From: Candidatus Omnitrophota bacterium | GTDB taxonomy: Bacteria > Omnitrophota > Gorgyraeia > Gygaellales > JAQTUX01 | Assembly: GCA_028707125.1 (NCBI GenBank) | Contig: JAQTUX010000001.1 | Coordinates: forward strand, 124,001 to 188,000 | Direction of reading: 5' to 3' | Length of the DNA stretch: 64,000 nt | Shown: in pieces, positions 48,489 to 60,172 of the stretch | Position numbering within the stretch: the first letter of the stretch is position 1 | How the letters are laid out: each line of letters starts with the position of its first letter | Position numbers and translations under genes: made by a program | The notes under the pieces: model-generated | The model's input: the letters and a program-made list of their open reading frames with translations, nothing else | Told to the model about the DNA's origin: nothing | The model's database searches: none

Positions 48489-48848
48489 ATGGAACAACTG
48501 TCATATATATTATTAGGTTTAGTCGCCGGCATAGCCAGTGGTATCTTTGGCATAGGCGGAGGGACTATCCTGATCCCGGCTATGGTGTTTATTCTCGGCC
48601 TGACCCAGCATCAGGCGCAGGGAACTACTCTGGCGTTGATGGTGCCGCCCATAGGGCTTTTGGCTGCCTGGCGTTATTATCAGAGCGGCAACGTTAAGCT
48701 GGCCATGGCCGCCTTTATCTGTGTGGGGTTCTTTGCCGGCGGCTGGTTAGGCGCGCATATGGCGCAGAATATTTCCGAACCGATGTTAAAGCGGCTTTTC
48801 GGTTTATTTCTTTTATTCCTTTCCCTGAGGATGATTTTTACAAAATAA
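48489..48848 (+). CDS. Half-size TSUP (TauE/SafE) family membrane protein
   Basis: A 119-residue membrane protein with four helices. LGLVAGIASGIFGIGGGTILIPAMVFILGL is the first repeat of the TSUP fold, and HQAQGTTLALMVPPIG is its second conserved segment. Normal TSUP transporters have about 250 residues and two such repeats, so this is one repeat and probably works as a homodimer. The family includes exporters of sulfite and organic sulfonates. GGAGGGG lies 6 bases before the ATG. It lies between pyrK and pyrD, with 1 base to pyrD. Confidence 0.82.
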   Translation: MEQLSYILLGLVAGIASGIFGIGGGTILIPAMVFILGLTQHQAQGTTLALMVPPIGLLAAWRYYQSGNVKLAMAAFICVGFFAGGWLGAHMAQNISEPMLKRLFGLFLLFLSLRMIFTK

Positions 48849-48849
48849 T

Positions 48850-49782
48850 ATGCCTTCAAAACTATCAGTTAATATAGGAAAGCTTAAATTAAAAAATCCG
48901 GTCATGGCGGCATCCGGCACATTCGGATATGCCAGGGAATTCCAGGACCTGATCGACTTAAGCTGTATCGGAGCGATAGTTTCCAAGACAATAACTTTAA
49001 AGCCGCGCCCGGGTAATCCGCCGCCGCGCGTAGCAGAGACGCCGTCGGGCATGCTTAATTCCATCGGCCTGCAGAACGAGGGGCTGGATAACTTCATAGA
49101 AGACAAATTGCCGTATTTAGCTGGGTTGAATACCCGCGTCATTGCCAGTATCGCGGCAGAGGGACCGGGTGAGATCGCGGCTATCAGCAGCCGGCTGGAT
49201 AAGACAGCCATAGACGCGATTGAATTGAATCTTTCCTGCCCGAATATAAAAGGTGTCAAGGTGTCAAAGCGTCAAGGTGTCAAGTTGGTTGCCCAGGATG
49301 CTGCCGTAACACACAGGTTTGTGAAGGCCGCGCGCGGGTCTACCGGCAAGACCTTGATCGCCAAGTTGAGCCCCAACGTTACCGACATTAAAGAGATCGC
49401 CCGGGCAGCTCAAAGCGCCGGAGCTGATGCCGTGAGTTTGGTAAATACCTTTTATGGGATGAGCATTGATATAGATACGCGAATGTCCAGGTTAGGCAAT
49501 GTTATCGGCGGCTTAAGCGGCCCGGCGATAAAGCCCATTGCCTTAAAGATGGTCTATGATGTATATAAAGCGGTGGATATCCCCGTGATCGGCATGGGCG
49601 GAATTATGAATGCCGAGGACGCCCTGGAGTTTATCATCGCCGGCGCCAGCGCTGTCTGCGTGGGCACCGTCAATTTTGTTGATCCCAATACCGCATGCGA
49701 AATCGTCCGCGGGTTGGAGGATTATACGCGAAAACATAAATTAAGCGGCATTAAGAAATTGATCGGAGGCCTCAGGGTATAG
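48850..49782 (+). CDS. pyrD: Dihydroorotate dehydrogenase, catalytic subunit (class 1B)
   Basis: A 310-residue FMN barrel enzyme with NPVMAASGTFGYARE, SKTITLKPRPGNPPPR, SIGLQNEGLDNFIED, the catalytic-Cys segment ELNLSCPNIKG, and FMN-binding IPVIGMGGIMNAEDA. The presence of pyrK fits class 1B. Where relatives have the Gly-rich GGxxFG turn after SCPN, this protein has residues encoded by a tandem repeat (49250-49281). It follows the TSUP gene closely and lies 2 bases before pyrF. Confidence 0.95.
   Translation: MPSKLSVNIGKLKLKNPVMAASGTFGYAREFQDLIDLSCIGAIVSKTITLKPRPGNPPPRVAETPSGMLNSIGLQNEGLDNFIEDKLPYLAGLNTRVIASIAAEGPGEIAAISSRLDKTAIDAIELNLSCPNIKGVKVSKRQGVKLVAQDAAVTHRFVKAARGSTGKTLIAKLSPNVTDIKEIARAAQSAGADAVSLVNTFYGMSIDIDTRMSRLGNVIGGLSGPAIKPIALKMVYDVYKAVDIPVIGMGGIMNAEDALEFIIAGASAVCVGTVNFVDPNTACEIVRGLEDYTRKHKLSGIKKLIGGLRV
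49250..49281 (+). repeat. 8-base tandem repeat inside pyrD
   Basis: Four adjacent 8-base units: three exact AAGGTGTC (49250-49257, 49258-49265, 49274-49281) and one degenerate AAAGCGTC (49266-49273). It codes for the stretch GVKVSKRQGVKL after the catalytic SCPN motif. A change in copy number would shift the frame. Confidence 0.88.
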
Positions 49783-49784
49783 AT

Positions 49785-50471
49785 ATGGCTGGAAAGAATA
49801 AGCCAAAACTGGTGGTGGCTTTGGACGTGGATACTCTTGCCGCCGCCAAAAAGATAGCCAACGCGCTTTATCCGCGGGTAAGATGGTTTAAAGTAGGCAG
49901 TCAGTTATTCACCGCCTGCGGCCCGGAGATTATCAGGTTTCTGAAGGCGAAAGGCGCGAAGGTATTCCTTGACCTGAAATTTCACGACATCCCCAATACG
50001 GCAGCGAACGCGGCCAGGCAGGCGGCGCGGCTCAGGGCGGATATGTTCAACGCGCATATTTCAGGCGGAGAAGAGATGCTTAAGGCGGCGGTTGAGGCGG
50101 CGCGCCAGGAGGCAAAGGCGCGGAGGAGCGCCGCGCCGATTATTCTGGGGGTTACGGTCCTCACAAGCCAAAAAACCACTCTCAACAGCGTGTTGGCCCT
50201 GAGCGGCCTGGCAAAAAGATCGGGATTAGACGGGGTCGTCGCCTCGGTCAATGAGGCAGGCGCGATCAAAAGGCGGCTGGGAAGGGATTTTGTGGTGCTT
50301 TGCCCGGGCATACGGCTTGAAGGCGCGCCTTCCGACGACCAGAAGCGCCGCGCCACTCCCGAAGAGGCGAAAAAACAGGGCGCCGATTTCATTGTTGTGG
50401 GCAGGCCGGTGATAAAGGCCAAAGACCCGCGGAAAGAAGCGGGGTTGATCATTGATGCCTTGAATAAATGA
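49785..50471 (+). CDS. pyrF: Orotidine 5'-phosphate decarboxylase
   Basis: A 228-residue decarboxylase with VVALDVDTLAAAKKI, the catalytic FLDLKFHDIPNT (Lys and Asp residues), VLGVTVLTS-like ILGVTVLTS, VCSVNEA-like VASVNEAGAIK, CPGIRLEG and VVGRPVIKA. It makes UMP from OMP. pyrE, which supplies OMP, is not in the window. The stop overlaps the start of atpC (ATGA), linking the pyr operon to the ATP synthase genes. Confidence 0.96.
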   Translation: MAGKNKPKLVVALDVDTLAAAKKIANALYPRVRWFKVGSQLFTACGPEIIRFLKAKGAKVFLDLKFHDIPNTAANAARQAARLRADMFNAHISGGEEMLKAAVEAARQEAKARRSAAPIILGVTVLTSQKTTLNSVLALSGLAKRSGLDGVVASVNEAGAIKRRLGRDFVVLCPGIRLEGAPSDDQKRRATPEEAKKQGADFIVVGRPVIKAKDPRKEAGLIIDALNK

Positions 50472-50731
50472 GCGAATTTGACCTGCTTATCAGTTCTCCG
50501 GTAAAAAAACTCTTTGAGGGAAGGGCGGGTTCGGTCACCCTTCCCGGGAAGAGCGGCCGGTTCACCATACTCGCCCGGCACGCCCCGCTACTTGCCTTGC
50601 TGAAGAGCGGCCAGATCAAAGTGGAGGCGGCAGGCGGCGGGCAGTCATTCGCCATAGAGCGGGGGTTTGTGGAGGCGCACGATAACAAGGTATCGGTGTT
50701 CGTGCGCACAAGGCCGGCGGCGCTTGAATAA
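50468..50731 (+). CDS. atpC: F-type ATP synthase epsilon subunit, short form
   Basis: An 87-residue protein with the N-terminal beta-sandwich of epsilon: LLISSPVKKLFEGRAGSVTLPG, GRFTILARHAPLLALLKSG and FVEAHDNKVSVFV. The usual C-terminal helical hairpin (about 45-50 residues), which inhibits ATP hydrolysis in many species, is missing. Short epsilons occur in some bacteria. The gene is unusually placed, at the end of the pyr operon and ahead of all other atp genes, instead of after atpD. Confidence 0.87.
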   Translation: MSEFDLLISSPVKKLFEGRAGSVTLPGKSGRFTILARHAPLLALLKSGQIKVEAAGGGQSFAIERGFVEAHDNKVSVFVRTRPAALE

Positions 50732-50749
50732 GCGCGATACGCCGAATGA

Positions 50750-50778
50750 TTGACAGCCGGCGGCTTATTGCATATAAT
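50750..50778 (+). promoter_or_regulatory. Full-consensus sigma-70 promoter of the atp operon
   Basis: TTGACA (50750-50755), exactly 17 bases, TATAAT (50773-50778): a perfect consensus match in both hexamers and the spacer, in the gap after atpC. It should drive atpZ through atpD strongly. The -10 overlaps the first ATG of the following reading frame. Confidence 0.8.
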
Positions 50779-50992
50779 GATCTGGCAGGGGGTGGCCTTG
50801 AGGGGCCTGGCGCTGTTAACGGAGCTGGGGCTGGTGATCTTTTTCTCTATCGGTATCGGCATATGGATCGGCAGCCGCATTGACAGATTTTTTAACACGC
50901 GCGGCATATTTACCGTAGTGTTCCTGTTCTTCGGGCTGATCGCGGCATTCCTTAGCGCCTGGCGCCTGATCCAGAAGGATAAAATGGTTTAA
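50777..50992 (+). CDS. AtpZ/AtpI-like small membrane protein
   Basis: A two-helix membrane protein of 71 residues from ATG 50777. GLALLTELGLVIFFSIGIGIWIGSRIDRFF then a second helix and SAWRLIQKDK match the AtpZ family that often precedes atpI and atpB and is linked to magnesium or calcium transport or c-ring assembly. Because ATG 50777 lies in the -10 of the promoter, a transcript from that promoter would need a later start, most likely TTG 50798 with AGGGGG six bases upstream (64 residues). The start is therefore uncertain. Confidence 0.8.
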   Translation: MIWQGVALRGLALLTELGLVIFFSIGIGIWIGSRIDRFFNTRGIFTVVFLFFGLIAAFLSAWRLIQKDKMV

Positions 50993-50994
50993 CA

Positions 50995-51356
50995 ATGCGT
51001 GAAGACCTGAATGAGCTGAAGGCAAGGATCTCAAAAAAGGCGTTTTTTACGGCTGCCCTGTTTGCCGTGATCGCGCTATTGCTGAAGAGGTATTATCTGG
51101 GCGCGGGCCTTATGCTGGGTTCGCTGGTAAGCATATTCAATTTTAATATGCTGGCGAAAAAGGCCGAGAAGATCGCGCAGAATAAAATAATGCCCGTTTA
51201 TTTTGTTTTCGGATACACCGGCAGATACCTGCTTATGGCCCTTGCGCTTTTTGCCGCGGCAAAAAGCGATCTTGCCGCCTTTATAGGCGCGGCAATAGGC
51301 CTGTTCAGCGTCCGGTTTGCCGTATATTGTGAGTCATTTTCTAAGAAAGGTATTCA

Positions 51357-51369
<13 letters not shown>
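50995..51369 (+). CDS. atpI: ATP synthase subunit I (AtpI family)
   Basis: A 124-residue protein with four hydrophobic segments. AGLMLGSLVSIFNFNMLAKKAEK and YFVFGYTGRYLLMALALFAAA are typical for ATP synthase subunit I, which helps assemble the c-ring. It starts 2 bases after the AtpZ-like gene and overlaps atpB by 13 bases. Confidence 0.87.
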
Positions 51370-52820
<1,451 letters not shown>

Positions 52821-52824
52821 TTTT

Positions 52825-53361
52825 ATGGACGGATGGGAGATACTGCACGAACGTTACGCCAAGGCGCTGTTCCTGGCTTCGGAGCACGCCAAATGCAGCG
52901 AAGATGTGCTTGAGGAGCTGGAATGGCTGGTTGCTTTGCTGAAAAACGAACAGTTGCAGCTTCACAGCGTATTTTCCTCGCTGATCATAGGCCGCCGGGA
53001 AAAGGAGGATGTCCTTGAGTCCATATGCGCGAAGGCGCGTTTTCCCGAGGTTATGAAGAGCTTTCTTTGCGTGCTCGCGCGGGGAAACCGGCTGAACATG
53101 ATCCACGGCATATTTTTGAGATACAGGGATATGTTTGACCAGTCGCGCAGGCGCCTTAAGGTATTCGTGACAGCGGCAGAGGAATTGAAGCCCTCTCAGA
53201 AGGAAAAACTGGCGCAGGCATTAAGCAGGCGCCTTAAAAAAGAAGTTGATGTGGCGGTCAAGGTGGAGCCGGCATTATTAGGCGGGCTTAAGATCCAGGT
53301 GGGGGATGAATTGATGGATTTTTCCGTAAAGAATAGTCTTGAAGCGATAATGGCAGGTTGA
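52825..53361 (+). CDS. atpH: F-type ATP synthase delta subunit
   Basis: A 178-residue OSCP/delta subunit. [12 protein letters not shown] at the start, [24 protein letters not shown] in the middle, and [31 protein letters not shown] at the end follow the family. It links the peripheral stalk to the F1 head. It starts 4 bases after atpF and ends 1 base before atpA. Confidence 0.94.
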   Translation: MDGWEILHERYAKALFLASEHAKCSEDVLEELEWLVALLKNEQLQLHSVFSSLIIGRREKEDVLESICAKARFPEVMKSFLCVLARGNRLNMIHGIFLRYRDMFDQSRRRLKVFVTAAEELKPSQKEKLAQALSRRLKKEVDVAVKVEPALLGGLKIQVGDELMDFSVKNSLEAIMAG

Positions 53362-53362
53362 T

Positions 53363-54868
<1,506 letters not shown>

Positions 54869-54873
54869 ATCGC

Positions 54874-57873
<3,000 letters not shown>

Positions 57874-57881
57874 ATAGATCC

Positions 57882-57958
57882 GGGCGCTTAGCTCAGCTGG
57901 TTAGAGCGGTTGACTTACATTCAACAGGTCAGGGGTTCAAGTCCTCTAGCGCCCACCA
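57882..57958 (+). tRNA. tRNA-Val (anticodon TAC), CCA encoded
   Basis: Acceptor stem GGGCGCT (57882-57888) pairs with AGCGCCC (57948-57954). The anticodon stem GTTGA/TCAAC surrounds CTTACAT with anticodon TAC. T arm CAGGGGTTCAAGTCCTCTA closes with minor mismatch. The 3' CCA is encoded (57956-57958), unlike the other three tRNAs here. Confidence 0.93.
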
Positions 57959-57998
57959 CTCAAAATTTCTCTTGTTTAAATGTTGGAAATTTTGAGTG
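57957..57998 (+). repeat. Hairpin at the 3' end of tRNA-Val
   Basis: A perfect 13-base stem (57957-57969 with 57986-57998) with a 16-base loop, starting in the CCA of the tRNA. No T-run follows, so it is not a standard terminator. It could protect or guide 3' processing of the tRNA transcript. Confidence 0.6.
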
Positions 57999-58001
57999 TT
58001 G

Positions 58002-58136
58002 TCCCGAGCAACTATTGATAGTAGTCATGTTGCGAGGGACCAAAATCAGGTTGTCATTTGTTGCTTGTATGATATAATAACTTCTCTGAATTTTTGTCCC
58101 TCGTCGCATCATATAGGAGACAGCGGCGACTCGGGA
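58002..58136. repeat. Nested inverted repeat between tRNA-Val and tRNA-Asp
   Basis: Outer arms TCCCGAG (58002-58008) and CTCGGGA (58130-58136) enclose an inner pair around GCGAGGGAC (58032-58040) and GTCCCTCG (near 58097-58104). The tRNA-Asp promoter lies inside it. No gene is present. Confidence 0.5.
58051..58078 (+). promoter_or_regulatory. Promoter for tRNA-Asp
   Basis: TTGTCA (58051-58056), a 16-base spacer and consensus TATAAT (58073-58078) lie about 85 bases before tRNA-Asp. Confidence 0.6.
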
Positions 58137-58137
58137 T

Positions 58138-58162
58138 CAAATTTTTACTTCGTAAAAATTTG
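58138..58162 (+). repeat. Hairpin abutting the 5' end of tRNA-Asp
   Basis: A perfect 11-base stem (58138-58148 with 58152-58162) with loop TTC ends exactly at the base before tRNA-Asp begins at 58163. In the precursor RNA it would stack next to the acceptor stem at the RNase P cut site. Confidence 0.65.
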
Positions 58163-58238
58163 GGGGGCGTAGCGTAGCCTGGCTTAACGCGTCAGATTGT
58201 CGATCTGAAGATCGCGGGTTCAAATCCCGTCGCCCCCG
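58163..58238 (+). tRNA. tRNA-Asp (anticodon GTC)
   Basis: Acceptor stem GGGGGCG (58163-58169) pairs with CGCCCCC (58231-58237), with discriminator G. The anticodon stem TCAGA/TCTGA surrounds TTGTCGA with anticodon GTC. T arm GCGGGTTCAAATCCCGT is normal. CCA is not encoded. Hairpins abut both ends. Confidence 0.95.
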
Positions 58239-58323
58239 TTCAAACTTCCATTAATGGAAGTTTGAACGGGTCCTAAAATAATGTATTTTAGGACCTCCGC
58301 ACCAAAATACAGTATTTTGGTGC
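58238..58323. repeat. Three consecutive perfect palindromes after tRNA-Asp
   Basis: First, a perfect 30-base palindrome (58238-58267, 15-base arms, no loop) beginning at the tRNA discriminator base. Second, a 12-base stem with loop ATG (58269-58280 / 58284-58295). Third, an 11-base stem with loop CAG (58299-58309 / 58313-58323). The stems differ in sequence but the last two share the AAAATA...TATTTT core. No T-run follows the first two; the terminator at 58331 comes after the third. Confidence 0.85.
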
Positions 58324-58330
58324 CTTATCC

Positions 58331-58354
58331 GCCGCATCCCCCTGCGGCTTTTTT
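58331..58354 (+). terminator. Intrinsic terminator, copy 1 of a repeated unit
   Basis: Stem GCCGCA (58331-58336) / TGCGGC (58343-58348) with loop TCCCCC and six T residues. It should end the tRNA-Asp transcript. The same 29 bases occur again at 59171. Confidence 0.82.
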
Positions 58355-58390
58355 GTTGCGATGCCCTTCTTACGAAGGGAGGGGGCCTGC

Positions 58391-58465
58391 CGTCGTTTTG
58401 TATCCCGCCGTGCTCCCCGCCAGATGTCTTGGCGGGTCCGCGCGGCGGGAGCCCTCAAAACGACG
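58391..58465. repeat. 75-base three-tier inverted repeat
   Basis: Outer 10-base arms (58391-58400 with 58456-58465), middle 8-base arms (58403-58410 with 58443-58450) and inner 7-base arms (58416-58422 with 58430-58436) are all perfect. The layout is the same as in the repeat before dnaA (1542-1631), though the sequence is different. No gene is present; the stretch 58239-58549 contains only such structures and the promoter of the next gene. Confidence 0.8.
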
Positions 58466-58495
58466 TCACCCCTCCCGATTAGCCCCAAATAACCA

Positions 58496-58526
58496 TTGAC
58501 GCCTCTCTAATCGGCGGGTGTATAAT
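58496..58526 (+). promoter_or_regulatory. Possible promoter for the TPR gene
   Basis: TTGACG (58496-58501) and a consensus TATAAT (58521-58526) with a rather long 19-base spacer, 24 bases before the ATG at 58550. Confidence 0.48.
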
Positions 58527-58549
58527 AAGGCCAAAACCAGGAGGTCTTT

Positions 58550-59137
58550 ATGAAGATATTAAGCGTGTCTGTATTGATGATAATGTTGACTGCAGTTGTT
58601 GGCCCGGTTTACGCCCAGGAGGAGTCGATCGAACTTGAGATCATTAACCCGGAATATATGAAGTCTCCGGATGAAAGCGATAATGTAGAGATCGGTGAAG
58701 AGGCCACCATAGAGGATATTCTGAAAAAAGTCAACTACTACTATGCTAACCGTGATTTTGACAAGGCGATTGAATTGGCCGAAGCAGCGGTTAAGGCAAC
58801 AGATGATCCGGACATTATTGCCATGCTTAGCTTCAGCCTGAGCTCCAACTATTTAGAGAAGGGGATCGAGCCCTATAAGCAGAATAAGGATGATACCTTC
58901 TATAAGTTATCGATTGAGTATGCCAAAAAGGTTTTAGAGCAGATGTCGTACAATTGGCAGGCGCTGGGTAATATCGGATCGGCCTACTTGAATATGGGTG
59001 ATTATGCGCAGGCTGCATCCTACTTTGCCCAGGCAGAGAAGTATCTCGATGAAACTGACCCTAATTATGCATCCATACAGTATCACCGCAAGGTGGCGGA
59101 AGAGATGCAGAAGAGTTCAACCGTTCCACTCCCGTAA
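58550..59137 (+). CDS. Exported TPR-repeat protein
   Basis: A 195-residue protein with a signal peptide (MKILSVSVLMIMLTAVVGPVYA, cleavage before QEE) and an acidic linker, then TPR-like helical pairs: VNYYYANRDFDKAIELAEAAVK, IEYAKKVLEQMSYNWQALGNIGSAYLNMGDYAQAASYFAQAEKYL. It should sit in the periplasm or on the surface as a protein-binding scaffold. An ideal AGGAGG ribosome site lies 6 bases before the ATG. A repeat-type terminator follows at 59171. Confidence 0.82.
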   Translation: MKILSVSVLMIMLTAVVGPVYAQEESIELEIINPEYMKSPDESDNVEIGEEATIEDILKKVNYYYANRDFDKAIELAEAAVKATDDPDIIAMLSFSLSSNYLEKGIEPYKQNKDDTFYKLSIEYAKKVLEQMSYNWQALGNIGSAYLNMGDYAQAASYFAQAEKYLDETDPNYASIQYHRKVAEEMQKSSTVPLP

Positions 59138-59170
59138 ACCGCTCCACCTCTGAGACGGAGTATGGTTTTG

Positions 59171-59194
59171 GCCGCATCCCCCTGCGGCTTTTTT
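59171..59194 (+). terminator. Intrinsic terminator, copy 2 of a repeated unit
   Basis: Stem GCCGCA / TGCGGC with loop TCCCCC and six T residues, identical to copy 1 over 29 bases, and with GCCCTTCTT following both at the same distance. It ends the TPR transcript. Confidence 0.82.
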
Positions 59195-59210
59195 GTTGCA
59201 CAGCCCTTCT

Positions 59211-59714
59211 TCACGTATGAAACCCGATCCGCCTTTTCTCTTTTTCCGCCGGCTGCTCTAACAGTTGTTTGATTGCCTGGAACACTACGGCAAACTGCTT
59301 ATCGTATTTTCTCTCCATCTCTTCAATTTTGCGTCTTAAATCTCTATGGGTCAAAAGTAAGCGCCTAAATTGTGCAAAAGCGCGCATGATCTGTATATTT
59401 GTCAGAATTGCGCGTTCGCTATTGAGTACGCTTGAGAGCATTGCAACCCCTTCTTGAGTAAAGACATAAGGGAGGTATCTTCTGCCGCCTCGCTTTGAGG
59501 TCGCAAAATGCGACCTCAAAAAGTCCGTCTCTTCTTCCGTAAGTTGGAACATAAAATCTTCAGGGAATCGCTTTATATTTCTGTATACCTGTTCATTTAA
59601 CCTTTTTGTCTTTACGCCATAAAGTACCGCCAAATCGCTATCCAACATGACTCTTTTGCCTCTAATTATCAGAATCTTAGTAGCTATTACTTCTGTAGTA
59701 ATCAAATCAGCCAT
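59211..59714 (-). CDS. ORF6N domain protein
   Basis: A 167-residue leftward protein. The first 90 residues have the ORF6N domain: ILIIRGKRVMLDSDLAVLYGVKTKRLNEQVYRNIKRFPEDFMFQLTEEE, then YVFTQEGVAMLSSVLNSERA. A charged coiled coil (RRKIEEMERKYDKQF) and a basic tail follow. ORF6N domains occur in phage antirepressors and in many stand-alone chromosomal genes thought to move between genomes; they are probably DNA-binding. GGAGGTG precedes the ATG. The gene faces against all neighbours and is bracketed by terminator-like repeats at 59171 and 59788. Confidence 0.88.
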   Translation of the reverse strand: MADLITTEVIATKILIIRGKRVMLDSDLAVLYGVKTKRLNEQVYRNIKRFPEDFMFQLTEEETDFLRSHFATSKRGGRRYLPYVFTQEGVAMLSSVLNSERAILTNIQIMRAFAQFRRLLLTHRDLRRKIEEMERKYDKQFAVVFQAIKQLLEQPAEKEKRRIGFHT

Positions 59715-59787
59715 TTTACACCTCCCCCCTCTACTATATAGACGTAAAAAGCGGCGTTTTACTTGCGAAAAAGTTTAAGTTTTTAGG

Positions 59788-59810
59788 GCCGCGTCCCCCG
59801 CGGCTTTTTT
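59788..59810 (+). repeat. Terminator-like hairpin, divergent copy 3 of the repeated unit
   Basis: Stem GCCGCG (59788-59793) / CGCGGC (59799-59804), loop TCCCC, six T residues, then GTTTA. It resembles copies 1 and 2 but has changed stem bases. No rightward gene ends just before it, so it may act as a barrier or be a repeat remnant. Confidence 0.65.
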
Positions 59811-59900
59811 GTTTATGGTATCACATTTTGTGACACCAGACAGGACCTGCTGCCCTGTATAATTTATACAAGATTGAGCATGCTGTCGAACTCAAAATAC

Positions 59901-59929
59901 TTGACAAACCCGGGATAATATGTTATCCT
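59901..59929 (+). promoter_or_regulatory. Promoter of the GAF-ANTAR / glutamate synthase unit
   Basis: Consensus TTGACA (59901-59906), 17 bases, TATCCT (59924-59929). It lies about 240 bases before the first start codon, leaving a long leader that contains two terminators. The stretch 59811-59900 holds nothing else I can identify. Confidence 0.65.
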
Positions 59930-59949
59930 TTTAATGGAAATCAGGTAAA

Positions 59950-60008
59950 GGCACAGTGTTTGTGCCGGGAAAGGACAAAGGCGTTAAGCGACAGATACGC
60001 CTTTTTTT
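59950..60008 (+). terminator. Leader hairpin followed by intrinsic terminator 1
   Basis: A hairpin GGCACA (59950-59955) / TGTGCC (59961-59966) is followed 13 bases later by a terminator with stem AGGCGT (59979-59984) / ACGCCT (59997-60002) and six T residues. It is only about 70 bases after the promoter, so RNA polymerase must be stopped or allowed through at this point. I cannot match it to a named riboswitch. Confidence 0.72.
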
Positions 60009-60113
60009 ATTGCCCTCTCCCATTCGGTGTCCGAAGAATTAAAAGGGATGTTCCCTTTGCCTAGTTAGTAATGTTTAGCTGACAAACAGGACATTTCTTT
60101 TAGCAAAACAATG

Positions 60114-60152
60114 GCGTTTTATACCGGTTGATCCGGTATAAAACGCTTTTTT
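60114..60152 (+). terminator. Intrinsic terminator 2, just before the GAF-ANTAR gene
   Basis: A perfect 14-base stem (60114-60127 with 60133-60146), a five-base loop TTGAT and six T residues, 20 bases before the start codon. The stem arm ACCGG could also pair with CCGGTA near the start codon. Between the two terminators (60009-60113) lie two smaller hairpins, TTCGG/CCGAA near 60024-60036 and AAAGGG/CCCTTT near 60043-60059. Confidence 0.85.
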
Positions 60153-60172
60153 ATTTGGGCCGGTACAATACC

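Noticed and set aside
58238-58323. CRISPR-like array
   Set aside because: The three hairpins differ in sequence and length and there are no spacers or cas genes.
59211-59714. Prophage remnant around the ORF6N gene
   Set aside because: No other phage gene, integrase or att site is near; ORF6N genes commonly occur alone.
59936-60008. Known riboswitch class
   Set aside because: I compared the leader from memory with glutamine, c-di-GMP, ZTP, fluoride and guanidine riboswitch consensus elements and found no convincing match.
59940-60113. Canonical ANTAR target (paired hexaloop hairpins) in the leader
   Set aside because: The visible hairpins have loops of 3, 5 or 12 bases. One has A and G at loop positions 1 and 4 only if its closing pair is opened to give a seven-base loop. 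I report the circuit but not a canonical motif.
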